In this document: one piece after another, positions 50,932 to 58,796 of the stretch
How the letters are laid out: each line of letters starts with the position of its first letter
Numbering within the stretch: the first letter of the stretch is position 1
Source: Phycisphaerae bacterium
Lineage (GTDB): Bacteria > Planctomycetota > Phycisphaerae > Phycisphaerales > UBA1924
Reading direction: 5' to 3'
DNA: 64,000 bases
NCBI GenBank assembly: GCA_014192545.1
Contig: BJHL01000002.1
Location: 1-64,000, forward strand
Translations under genes and position numbers: made by a program
The notes under the pieces: model-generated
Databases searched by the model: none
What the model was told of the DNA's origin: nothing
Seen by the model: the letters and a program-made list of their open reading frames with translations, nothing else

Positions 50932-51780
50932 TCACGCTTGCTCGCCCGCAACCACGTTCGTCGCCGCCGTCGCTTCTTCCGGCGGAGCCATCCGCAGCAA
51001 GATCGCCTCATTTCCCTTGTCCTGCCGCACCTTCACCTTGCCATTTCGAACCAGTTCCAGCAGCGCGAGAAACAATCCCACCATCTCGCTACGCGTCTTC
51101 TTCGTCATGAACAAGTCGCGCATGTCAAGCTCACCCGCGTGCTGAGCTTCAACCTTCGCATTCTCTTCCAGCCTCGTCAAGATATCTGCCGCGTGCAACT
51201 CAATAGGCGTGTCGTCATACGTCACCTGGTGATCGCCCAGCCGCTCAAAGTTCACCGTCTCGGCAATCCGCTTGAAGGCCTCGACCAAATCAATAATGTT
51301 GAGGTCTTCAACCTCCACATTGTCATCGTCCTTCACCAGCGCTTCGAGTGCCGCATTGTCAATCCCGGCGCGAGCCGACCCAAACCGCCGGCCCCATTGC
51401 TCGCCCCGATTTTCCAGCGCATCGGCTGCATCGCGATACCGTTTGTACTCCATCAATTGGCGCACGAGTTCCGCCCGCGGATCTTCCGCAGGCGAAAGCG
51501 AAGTCTCGCCCGCATTCTGGCTCGCAGGCGGCTTGGGCAAAAGCATCCGACTCTTGATCTCCGTCAACGTCGCCGCCATCACCAGAAACTCGCCCGCCGC
51601 GTCAATATCAATCCGATTCGCCGCCAGTGAGTGCAACTCAGCGACGAACGACAAGTACTGATCCGTAATCTGCGCAATGGGAATGTCATGGATATCGACC
51701 TCATTCTTGCGAATAAGAAAGAGGAGTAAATCCAGCGGCCCTTCAAACGAATCCAGTTTCACGCGATAGTCGTCGTTCAC
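50932..51780 (-). CDS. scpA: Segregation and condensation protein A
   Basis: A 282-residue kleisin that bridges SMC heads. The ScpA N-terminus is clear: FEGPLDLLLFLIRKNEVDIHDIPIAQITDQYL, with FLVMAATLTEIKSRMLLP after it. The C-terminal winged-helix part reads VGLFLALLELVRNGKVKVRQ. The GTG start at 51780 begins at the family's usual position; the ribosome binding site is weak. scpB is not adjacent. Residues ~85-100 form a short acidic, Pro-rich linker. Confidence 0.92.
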   Translation of the reverse strand: MNDDYRVKLDSFEGPLDLLLFLIRKNEVDIHDIPIAQITDQYLSFVAELHSLAANRIDIDAAGEFLVMAATLTEIKSRMLLPKPPASQNAGETSLSPAEDPRAELVRQLMEYKRYRDAADALENRGEQWGRRFGSARAGIDNAALEALVKDDDNVEVEDLNIIDLVEAFKRIAETVNFERLGDHQVTYDDTPIELHAADILTRLEENAKVEAQHAGELDMRDLFMTKKTRSEMVGLFLALLELVRNGKVKVRQDKGNEAILLRMAPPEEATAATNVVAGEQA

Positions 51781-51888
51781 GCGAGCAGGTTAGGGGAGGA
51801 GAAGTGCCCAAGTAACCCAACTAACCAAGTGACGGAGTAGCCGCTTTACGACACCGTGAAAAGTGACGTCAAATAAACAAGCGATACC

Positions 51889-51923
51889 AAAAGACAGCCC
51901 CGATCCGTGTGGCAGATCGGGGC
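51889..51923 (-). terminator. Rho-independent terminator of the 52-kb secreted protein gene
   Basis: GCCCCGATC (51897-51905) and GATCGGGGC (51915-51923) form a perfect 9-bp stem. On the minus strand it is followed after a short gap by TTTT (51892-51889). It lies about 140 bp past the stop at 52061. Confidence 0.75.
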
Positions 51924-52060
51924 CTTGGTTGGCAAGCGCGGTGTGTGGTCGCGCTCACCAGAGAGTCGTCCCGCTAATCGATCCTTCCGTGTGTGGCACC
52001 GCAAAGGTTGCGATCAAGTGGGTGTGAGGCGTGTGAACTCCCCTGCCCCGCTGTGAACAA

Positions 52061-52786
52061 TTACTTCCGGCGGCGGCGAGCAACCATCAGACCCGCTGCG
52101 CCAGCCAGAGCCAGAGCGCCGGGGGTAGGGATCAGCGTGCCATCAACCTTGATGTTGTCAAAGCGGGCGGCTCCGTTGCTGCCGGTGTTGTAACCCGTGA
52201 CGGTGATCTTCGCGAAGATCTGACTGTCGTTGTTGATGGAGGTGAAACTTGAGAGGTCGACGGAGCGGACGCTGAAGGTGCTGTTGCGGTTGGTGGCGAA
52301 GGAGCCCGCGCTCGTATAGTTCACGCCGTCGCTCGAAACCGAGACGCTCACTGTCGTGGGCCCGGTCGCGGAGTATCGCTCAGCGAACGACAGCACCATG
52401 TTTTGGTAGTTGCTCGCGTCAAAGGTCAGAATAATCGACTTGCCTTCGGTGAGGTTCTGCTGGCCGCCCGTGATGTTCAGGTTGCGCATGCCCAGTCCCG
52501 AACCCGCCGTAAAGGGGCTGACGGCGTTGAGCACATCACCCGTGAGCAACTGCATCGCGCCTTGCTGCACTGCGGTCGGAGCGGATGAACCATCGTACTT
52601 GTTGGCGTCGGTGTCGAGCGTTGCGGGGCCAGCATTGGCTTTCACGTCAGCCGCGATGGGCCAACCGATGATGTAGTTAGCGTTCGCTGCAGGAACTGTA
52701 CCCGGGAAAGCCCAGTACGCGACCACTTCTGCACTCGCAGCGCCTGCTGCGCCAGCCAAAACCGCCAGAATCAAAGCACGTTGCAT
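52061..52786 (-). CDS. Secreted protein with PEP-CTERM-like sorting tail
   Basis: A 241-residue exported protein. MQRALILAVLAGAAGAASA is the signal peptide. The middle is a beta-sandwich-like domain rich in Ser, Thr and Asn (TFDASNYQNMVLSFAERYSA, VSVSSDGVNYTSAGSF), of the type found in extracellular carbohydrate-binding or structural proteins. The end, PTPGALALAGAAGLMVARRR with a final RK, is a PEP-CTERM-like recognition, membrane and basic segment. AGGAGG lies 6 bases before the ATG. A 156-base leader precedes it (see the promoter entry), suggesting control at mRNA level. Confidence 0.82.
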   Translation of the reverse strand: MQRALILAVLAGAAGAASAEVVAYWAFPGTVPAANANYIIGWPIAADVKANAGPATLDTDANKYDGSSAPTAVQQGAMQLLTGDVLNAVSPFTAGSGLGMRNLNITGGQQNLTEGKSIILTFDASNYQNMVLSFAERYSATGPTTVSVSVSSDGVNYTSAGSFATNRNSTFSVRSVDLSSFTSINNDSQIFAKITVTGYNTGSNGAARFDNIKVDGTLIPTPGALALAGAAGLMVARRRRK

Positions 52787-52977
52787 CACGAAACCTCCTG
52801 CGTGAGGGACACGTGCCGGCGCACCACAACGCACGGAACGCCATCGGCGAAGTTGCCGAGCGTCATTGGGCGCATGTTGCGACAGGAGGTGCCCTGTCTC
52901 TCTCCAAATCCTGCCAACGTCGTGCGTTGGCAAGGTCTCTCCGCTATCAGGATAGCCGGAAAGCGGCATCTTCACAA
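52787..52977 (-). promoter_or_regulatory. Promoter and structured 5' leader of the PEP-CTERM-like protein
   Basis: On the minus strand TTGTGA (52977-52972), a 17-base spacer and TATCCT (52954-52949) form a good promoter; start expected near 52942. The ~156-base leader has an 8-bp hairpin (52912-52919/52925-52932) and a 6-bp hairpin (52881-52886/52893-52898). Each is preceded on the RNA by GGAGAGA. Weaker stems follow before AGGAGG. It is too long and too structured for a plain leader, but matches no riboswitch class I can recognise. Confidence 0.55.
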
Positions 52978-53058
52978 TGCAAAAGTGATACAAACCGCGT
53001 CCTAAAACTTGTTTTTCTCGCCATTTTTCTCGCTCTATGACCTTCTAGCCTACAAAGC

Positions 53059-54210
53059 ATGGTGATCGTTTCCCGCGCCCAACTCCCTGTTGCCCGCAAA
53101 GTTGTGATCAAACTGGGCAGTGCGGTCGTCGCTCCGGATGGGGCGCTTGCCCCAGCACGGCTTGAGGCAATTGCGGCGGATATCAGGCCGCTGCTTGCGC
53201 GGGGTTTGCAGGTGATTCTGGTATCGTCGGGAGCTGTTGCAAGCGGGTTTCGGGCGTTGGGGCTTACGTCCAAACCCAAGACGATTGTGCAGAAGCAGGC
53301 GGCGGCGGCGGTGGGGCAGCAGCGATTGATGCGAGCCTGGGACGATGCGTTTTCGGTGGGGCCGCGCGGCGTGCCGGTTGCGCAGGTGTTGTTGACGGCG
53401 GACGACTTTGACCATCGTGGGCGGATGCTGAACGCGAAGCGGACGCTGGGGGAATTGGTGGCACGGGGCGTGGTGCCGATTATCAATGAGAACGATTCTG
53501 TGAGTTTTGATGAGATCAAGCTGGGCGACAATGATCGGCTGAGTGCGCTGGTCGCTGGTTTGATGCAGGTTGATGCACTGATCGTCTTGAGCAGTGTTGA
53601 TGGACTTTATGACTCGTGGCCGGATGGCAAGCGCATTAGCACGATTGTGAATGTGCAAGATGCGATGGCGCACGTGGCGGCTGCGACGTCGAACGTGGGC
53701 ACAGGTGGTATGACGACCAAACTTGAAGCAGCGGGTGCGTGCGCTGAAGCTGGCATCGCGACGGTTATGGTCGCGGGCTTGCACGGGGCGGTTGTCTCGC
53801 GGGTTTTGGTTGGCGAAGATTTGGGAACGTTCGTTGCGCCGGTTGCGACGACGCGCGTTACGCGCTCGCGACAACGCTGGATCGGCAGCGCGACTCGCGT
53901 TCGAGGCACTATTACGGTTGATGAGGGCGCGAGGCTTGCGATTACGCAGCGCGGGGCGAGTTTGCTTCCCAAAGGCGTGCGCGACGTGCTGGGTTCGTTT
54001 CCTGCTGATAGCGCGGTTGAGATCGTTGGACCCGACGAGGTTGCATTTGCTCGGGGCATAACGCCTTACGCCGCGAACGAGATTCGTGCGATTGCCGGGA
54101 AACCGAGCGAGGAAATTGAGTCGATCTTGGGGGTGTGCATCGCTGAGGAGGTCGTGCATCGCGATGACATGGCGATCAAGTCGAAACTTGGCAAAGGGGC
54201 AGGGGCATGA
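53059..54210 (+). CDS. proB: Glutamate 5-kinase
   Basis: A 383-residue first enzyme of proline synthesis. The amino-acid kinase domain has VVIKLGSAVV, LVSSGAVASG, INENDSVSF and GDNDRLSALVA, and GTGGMTTKLEAA near residue 215. A PUA domain fills residues ~285-370. ATG 53059 or GTG 53062 may start the protein; no ribosome binding site is visible and TACAAA sits immediately upstream. It overlaps proA by 4 bp. Confidence 0.94.
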   Translation: MVIVSRAQLPVARKVVIKLGSAVVAPDGALAPARLEAIAADIRPLLARGLQVILVSSGAVASGFRALGLTSKPKTIVQKQAAAAVGQQRLMRAWDDAFSVGPRGVPVAQVLLTADDFDHRGRMLNAKRTLGELVARGVVPIINENDSVSFDEIKLGDNDRLSALVAGLMQVDALIVLSSVDGLYDSWPDGKRISTIVNVQDAMAHVAAATSNVGTGGMTTKLEAAGACAEAGIATVMVAGLHGAVVSRVLVGEDLGTFVAPVATTRVTRSRQRWIGSATRVRGTITVDEGARLAITQRGASLLPKGVRDVLGSFPADSAVEIVGPDEVAFARGITPYAANEIRAIAGKPSEEIESILGVCIAEEVVHRDDMAIKSKLGKGAGA

Positions 54211-55454
54211 CGATCAACATTCGTGTCATTGCTGAGGCTGCGGTGGCTGCCTCACGCACGCTCGCGACACTTTCGACCGGGGCGAAGAACGCGCTGCTGC
54301 AAGATGTTGCTCGGCGCGTCGACGCGGCGCGTGAGGCGATCTTCGCTGCAAACGCGATTGATATGTCTGCCGCTCGCGCTGCGGGGCTTGCGACGGCCAA
54401 ACTGCGTCGGTTGGAAGTCACGCCTGCGAGCCTCGCGCAGCTTATCGAAGGGCTGCATCAGATCGCGGCGTTGCCTGACCCGGTGGGGCAGGTGACGAGC
54501 GAGATGACGCGTCCGAATGGATTGCGTGTCCGCCGGGTGCGCACGTCGCTGGGTGTGATTGCGATGATTTTCGAAGCGCGTCCGCTTGTGACGCTCGATG
54601 CGTTTGCGCTGTGTTTCAAGAGCGGCAACGCGTGCATATTGAAGGGTGGGAAGGAAGCCGCGCAAACTGCGGCTGTGCTTGCGAATTTCGCTCACGAGTC
54701 GCTGCTGGCTCACAACTTGCCGCAAGCGGCTATCACTGTTGCGAATGACTGGTCGCGCGAGAATGTGGCAGAACTTATCGCGCTGGAAGGGTTGATTGAC
54801 CTTGCGATTCCTAGGGGTGGTCCTGACCTCATCAACTTTGTGCGGGCTCACGCCAAAGTGCCTTGCATTTTTCACGCTGCAGGCGTTTGCCATGTGTTTA
54901 TCGACGCGGCGGCCGATGCGGCGATGGCGATCAGTATCGTCGTCAATGGCAAAACCAGCGCACCGGCGACTTGCAACGCGACCGAGTGCGTGCTTGTGCA
55001 CGCTTCTGCGGCGGCTCGCGTTTTGCCCGCGCTCGCCGGTGCTCTGTCGCAAGCCAACGTTGTCATTCACGCTGACGAACGAGCCCGTGCGCTCATGCCC
55101 AACGCTCATCCGGCGACGCACGCCGATTGGGGCAGGGAGTATCTCGATCTTGAGATCGCGGTGCGTGTGGTAGATTCGCTTGAAGATGCTCTCGCTCATA
55201 TCGCTCGCTACAGCAGCGATCACACGGAGGCCATCGTGACGAGCGATCAGGTCGCCGCCGAGCGGTTTGTTGCGGGCGTGCGGAGCAGTTGCACAGTCGT
55301 GAATGCCAGTACTCGTTTCAACGATGGTTTTCAGTTGGGTCTTGGTGCGGAGGTTGGCATCTCGACGAGCCGGCTGCACGCGTATGGGCCGATGGGCTTG
55401 GGAGAACTGACGACGACGCGATTTGTGGTTGAAGGTAGCGGACAAATTCGCTAG
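54207..55454 (+). CDS. proA: Gamma-glutamyl phosphate reductase
   Basis: A 415-residue second enzyme of proline synthesis, from the aldehyde dehydrogenase superfamily. RTSLGVIAMIFEARPLVT and LKGGKEA bind NADPH; the catalytic cysteine is Cys256 in APATCNATE. The end TSRLHAYGPMGLGELTTTRF is typical. The ATGA overlap with proB implies coupled translation, letting the unstable glutamyl phosphate pass between partners. proC is not in the window. Confidence 0.95.
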   Translation: MTINIRVIAEAAVAASRTLATLSTGAKNALLQDVARRVDAAREAIFAANAIDMSAARAAGLATAKLRRLEVTPASLAQLIEGLHQIAALPDPVGQVTSEMTRPNGLRVRRVRTSLGVIAMIFEARPLVTLDAFALCFKSGNACILKGGKEAAQTAAVLANFAHESLLAHNLPQAAITVANDWSRENVAELIALEGLIDLAIPRGGPDLINFVRAHAKVPCIFHAAGVCHVFIDAAADAAMAISIVVNGKTSAPATCNATECVLVHASAAARVLPALAGALSQANVVIHADERARALMPNAHPATHADWGREYLDLEIAVRVVDSLEDALAHIARYSSDHTEAIVTSDQVAAERFVAGVRSSCTVVNASTRFNDGFQLGLGAEVGISTSRLHAYGPMGLGELTTTRFVVEGSGQIR

Positions 55455-55552
55455 CGCAGGTTTCCGCTGCTGCCGAACGTGAAACTAGCGTACACTGTCG
55501 CCGAACACCATGTTGCCGATGCGGACTTTGCATCGCTCCGGAGGGTCTTTTC

Positions 55553-56677
55553 ATGAGTATGTGGGACAGCATCAAAAATCGCCTCAAGCACGAACTGATC
55601 GATATCGTCGAGTTCCTCGATGATTCTGGCGACACGCTGAGCTACCGGTTTGAGCGATTCCAGAACGAAATCAAGAACGGCGCGAAGTGCATCGTGCGCG
55701 AAGGCCAGGCCGCGGTTTTTATCAATGAAGGCAAACTCGCCGACGTGCTGCCGCCCGGCACGTACACGCTTGATACCAAGAACATTCCGATCTTGGCGAC
55801 GCTGCTGGGCTGGAAGTATGGCTTTGAGAGTCCGTTCAAGGCTGAGATTTACTTTGTCAGCACTCGCATTTTTTCTGATCAGAAGTGGGGCACGATGAAT
55901 CCCGTGATCGTGCGCGATCCGGAGTTTGGACCCGTTCGCCTGCGTGCCTTTGGTACCTACACCATCCGCGTGAAGGACCCCGGCGCGTTCATCAAGAACG
56001 CCGTGGGCACTGACAATCGCTTTACGCTCAGCGAAATCAACACGCAGCTTCGCAACACCATCGTGAGCCATCTGGGTGACGCGCTGGGCGAGAGCAAAAT
56101 CCCGCTGCTTGACATCGCAGGTCGCACGCTGGAACTCAGCAAGTTCCTCGGCGACACGCTTGTTGACGAGTGGAAAAAGTTTGGATTGGAAGTTCCCACG
56201 CTGTTGATTGAGAACGTGAGCCTGCCGCCGGAAGTTGAAGCCGCGCTCGACAAGCGCAGCAGCATGGGCGTGCTGGGCAACCTCGACAACTATGCGAAGT
56301 TCCAAGCTGCCGAGGCCATTCGCGATGCGGCGAAGAACCCCGGCACCGCGGGCACGTTTGTGGGTGTGGGCGTTGGTCAAGCTTTCGGCAACATGATTGC
56401 AGGCACTACGGCTGGTGCAGCCGCTGGCGTTGCTGGTGCGGCACCACCGCCTTTGCCTGCGTTCTTCCTCGTCATCAACGGCATTCAAGCGGGGCCGTTT
56501 GATCAATCGGGGCTTGTCGGCAAGGTGCGATCGGGCGAGTTGACTCCCAGTTCGCTCGTGTGGCGGCAAGGCATGCAGCAATGGGCTCCTGCCAGCAGCG
56601 TCGGAGAACTTGCTGCGGTCTTTACGAGCGTTCCGCCTGCGATTCCTGGTGGCCCGCCGCCGGTTCCGCCGCGCTGA
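55553..56677 (+). CDS. SPFH-domain protein with C-terminal GYF domain
   Basis: A 374-residue protein related to YdjI-like/'virion core protein' SPFH proteins. Residues ~20-240 are the SPFH part (VREGQAAVFINEGKLADVLP, PGTYTLDTKNIP, FGTYTIRVKDPGAF). Then come an Ala/Gly-rich linker and a GYF_2 domain at ~303-360 (INGIQAGPFDQSGLVGKVRS, WRQGMQQWAPA). There is no N-terminal membrane anchor. GGAGGG precedes the ATG. The next gene encodes a zinc-ribbon membrane protein; similar neighbours occur with SPFH proteins in envelope-stress loci. Confidence 0.88.
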   Translation: MSMWDSIKNRLKHELIDIVEFLDDSGDTLSYRFERFQNEIKNGAKCIVREGQAAVFINEGKLADVLPPGTYTLDTKNIPILATLLGWKYGFESPFKAEIYFVSTRIFSDQKWGTMNPVIVRDPEFGPVRLRAFGTYTIRVKDPGAFIKNAVGTDNRFTLSEINTQLRNTIVSHLGDALGESKIPLLDIAGRTLELSKFLGDTLVDEWKKFGLEVPTLLIENVSLPPEVEAALDKRSSMGVLGNLDNYAKFQAAEAIRDAAKNPGTAGTFVGVGVGQAFGNMIAGTTAGAAAGVAGAAPPPLPAFFLVINGIQAGPFDQSGLVGKVRSGELTPSSLVWRQGMQQWAPASSVGELAAVFTSVPPAIPGGPPPVPPR

Positions 56678-56793
56678 ATTTTGTGATGGTGGCTATCTCT
56701 GGTTGCTTGCTTCTGATGGCACGGGCTTTGAGGCCGTGTGAACTCGCACGATGATCGATACAGGCTTTCGCGCCTGCGATACCCCTCGCACGT

Positions 56794-57882
56794 ATGTCTC
56801 GAACTTCATCACCAATCTCCGCCGAAGTGCGCTTTCCGTGCAAGCAATGCGGCGGCTCGCTTCGCTTCGAACCAGGCACGACGAGCCTCAAGTGTCCCTA
56901 TTGCAGCACCATCAACGAGATCGACACGCGCGACGCTGTGGTGCAAGAACTCGACTACCGCGCATACTTGAAGAAACTGCAGTCGGCTGCGCCTATCGAC
57001 ACGATTCTCAGCGTGAAGTGCGATAGCTGCGCTGCTGATTTTGATCCGCCGAAGAATCAGACGAGTTTCGCGTGCCCGTTCTGTGGCACAAACATCGTTG
57101 CCAAAGCTCGCGAGTGCAGCGTCATCAAGCCCAACGCGGTCTTGCCCTTCAAGATGACGCGCGACCAGGCGACGACCAGTTTTCGCGAGTGGATTCATTC
57201 GCGGTGGTTTGCGCCCAACAAACTCAAGCGGCAGGCGTTGCTTGACGCTAGCTTGCAGGGCATTTATCTGCCGGCGTGGACTTACGACTCGCGCGTGACA
57301 ACGCGATATAGCGGCCAACGCGGCGAGGCGTATTACGTGACCGTTGGCAGCGGCAACAATCGTCGCACAGAGCGGCGCGTGCGCTGGTATCCTGCAAGCG
57401 GTGTTGTCGAAAACTCGTTTGATGATGTCCTTGTGCTCGCGAGTGAAACGCTGCCTCGCAAGCAAGTTGAGGACCTGACGCCTTGGGACCTCAAGGACGT
57501 TGAGCCGCACAAAGATGCGTTTCTTGCCGGTTTCGTCGCTGAGCGATATCAGTTGCCGCTGCCCGAGGGGTTTGCTTACGCCCAGCAGATGATGCAGCCG
57601 ACAATCGATGCGACGATTCGCCAAGATATTGGCGGCGACGAGCAGCGAGTCACGGGCAAAGAGAGTCGCTACGACGACATCACGTTCAAGCATCTGCTCT
57701 TGCCTGTCTGGTGCAGTGCGTATCGCTATAGCGGCAAGGTGTATCGCTTCCTTGTGAACGCGAGCACGGGTGAAGTGCAAGGGCAGCGGCCGTATAGCCC
57801 GTGGAAAATTGCATTTGCGGTGTTCCTCGCGCTTCTGGTCATCATTCCGCTGGTTGTTTTCTTTATCAAGAACAATCAGTAG
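56794..57882 (+). CDS. Double zinc-ribbon protein with C-terminal membrane anchor
   Basis: A 362-residue protein. Two zinc ribbons are visible: Cys16, 19, 34, 37 (CKQC...CPYC) and Cys76, 79, 94, 97 (CDSC...CPFC). A long beta-rich domain follows (LQGIYLPAWTYDSRVTTRYS, HLLLPVWCSAYRYSGKVYRF), and a C-terminal membrane helix at ~339-357. This resembles 'TFIIB-type zinc ribbon/PriA-like' annotations, but there is no helicase. It lies 116 bp after the SPFH-GYF gene and probably works with it at the membrane. The ribosome binding site is weak. Confidence 0.82.
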   Translation: MSRTSSPISAEVRFPCKQCGGSLRFEPGTTSLKCPYCSTINEIDTRDAVVQELDYRAYLKKLQSAAPIDTILSVKCDSCAADFDPPKNQTSFACPFCGTNIVAKARECSVIKPNAVLPFKMTRDQATTSFREWIHSRWFAPNKLKRQALLDASLQGIYLPAWTYDSRVTTRYSGQRGEAYYVTVGSGNNRRTERRVRWYPASGVVENSFDDVLVLASETLPRKQVEDLTPWDLKDVEPHKDAFLAGFVAERYQLPLPEGFAYAQQMMQPTIDATIRQDIGGDEQRVTGKESRYDDITFKHLLLPVWCSAYRYSGKVYRFLVNASTGEVQGQRPYSPWKIAFAVFLALLVIIPLVVFFIKNNQ

Positions 57883-57932
57883 TCGCGCCTGCGGGCAGTA
57901 AACGCTCGATGGCTTCGCGTGTACGCTCGTGC

Positions 57933-58706
57933 ATGAATTCTCCTCGTATTGCACTGATTACTGGTGCTGGTTCTGGCATTGGCCGGGCTATTGCACAGGC
58001 GTTTTCCCGTGCTGGTTACTGCCTCGCGATGGTTGGTCGGCGTGAACGCGAACTGCGCGAGACTGCGGCGCTGACAGGGTTACCGGCACTCATTTTGGCA
58101 AGCGATATCTCAACTGCACTCAGTGCGCGTCAAGCTGTGCGAGATTGCGTGAAGCACTTTGGTCGCCTTGACGTACTTATCAACAACGCGGGACTTGGCA
58201 AGCTCGCGGCGATTCCGGAGACCTCCGATGCGCTCCTCGAAGAAACATATCGCATCAATGCGTTCGCGCCAGCATGGATGACGCTGGAGGCGTGGCCCGT
58301 ATTCGCGCGGCAATACGCTGAAACGTCGGTCGGCGGCTGCATTATCAATGTTTCCAGTATGGCCAGCATTGATCCGTTTCCAGGCTTTTTCGCATATGCA
58401 GGCAGCAAAGTAGCCGCGAGCATCATGGCGGCGAGCATCGCGAAAGAAGGTGCGGCGATCAACCTACGTGCCTTCGCGCTCGCTCCGGGCGCGGTTGAGA
58501 CTGACATGCTTCGAGCCGCTTTTGATGAGTCCATGATCTCACGCGATCAAGCGCTTGCTCCGGCTCACATCGCCACCATCGCCCTCGCGTGCGCTCGCGG
58601 CGAACACGATGCCCTCAACGGCAAGAACATCCCGATCTTGCCCGAGGCTTTCAAAGAGTGGTACAAGCAATACCAGCGCGATAATCCACCGCTCCCAGCG
58701 ATGTAA
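57933..58706 (+). CDS. Short-chain dehydrogenase/reductase
   Basis: A 257-residue SDR. ITGAGSGIGRAIA binds the cofactor, NNAGLG follows, and the catalytic set is VSSM...YAGSKVA (Tyr-x3-Lys). MVGRRERELRE after the second strand suggests NADP(H). The substrate is unknown. ATG 57933 gives the normal N-terminus; the longer frame would overlap the preceding gene's end. A palindromic repeat begins 12 bp after the stop. Confidence 0.88.
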   Translation: MNSPRIALITGAGSGIGRAIAQAFSRAGYCLAMVGRRERELRETAALTGLPALILASDISTALSARQAVRDCVKHFGRLDVLINNAGLGKLAAIPETSDALLEETYRINAFAPAWMTLEAWPVFARQYAETSVGGCIINVSSMASIDPFPGFFAYAGSKVAASIMAASIAKEGAAINLRAFALAPGAVETDMLRAAFDESMISRDQALAPAHIATIALACARGEHDALNGKNIPILPEAFKEWYKQYQRDNPPLPAM

Positions 58707-58717
58707 TGCGATTCCTG

Positions 58718-58755
58718 CCGACGCCGGGTCTGAGGCTCGGCGAAGGCCCGGATCG
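58718..58755 (+). repeat. 38-bp palindromic element, copy B
   Basis: Matches 48761-48798 with three differences. CCGGGTCT (58724-58731) faces AGGCCCGG (58744-58751), so one pair becomes G-T while the hairpin is kept. It lies between convergent genes. Confidence 0.8.
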
Positions 58756-58796
58756 AATATCACTCATCGCTGGACACCCCAAGCAGCGTTCATCTC

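Noticed and set aside
52787-52942. Glycine riboswitch suggested by two GGAGAGA motifs
   Set aside because: The conserved CCGAAGG-type core of glycine aptamers is not present, and the downstream gene is not linked to glycine metabolism.
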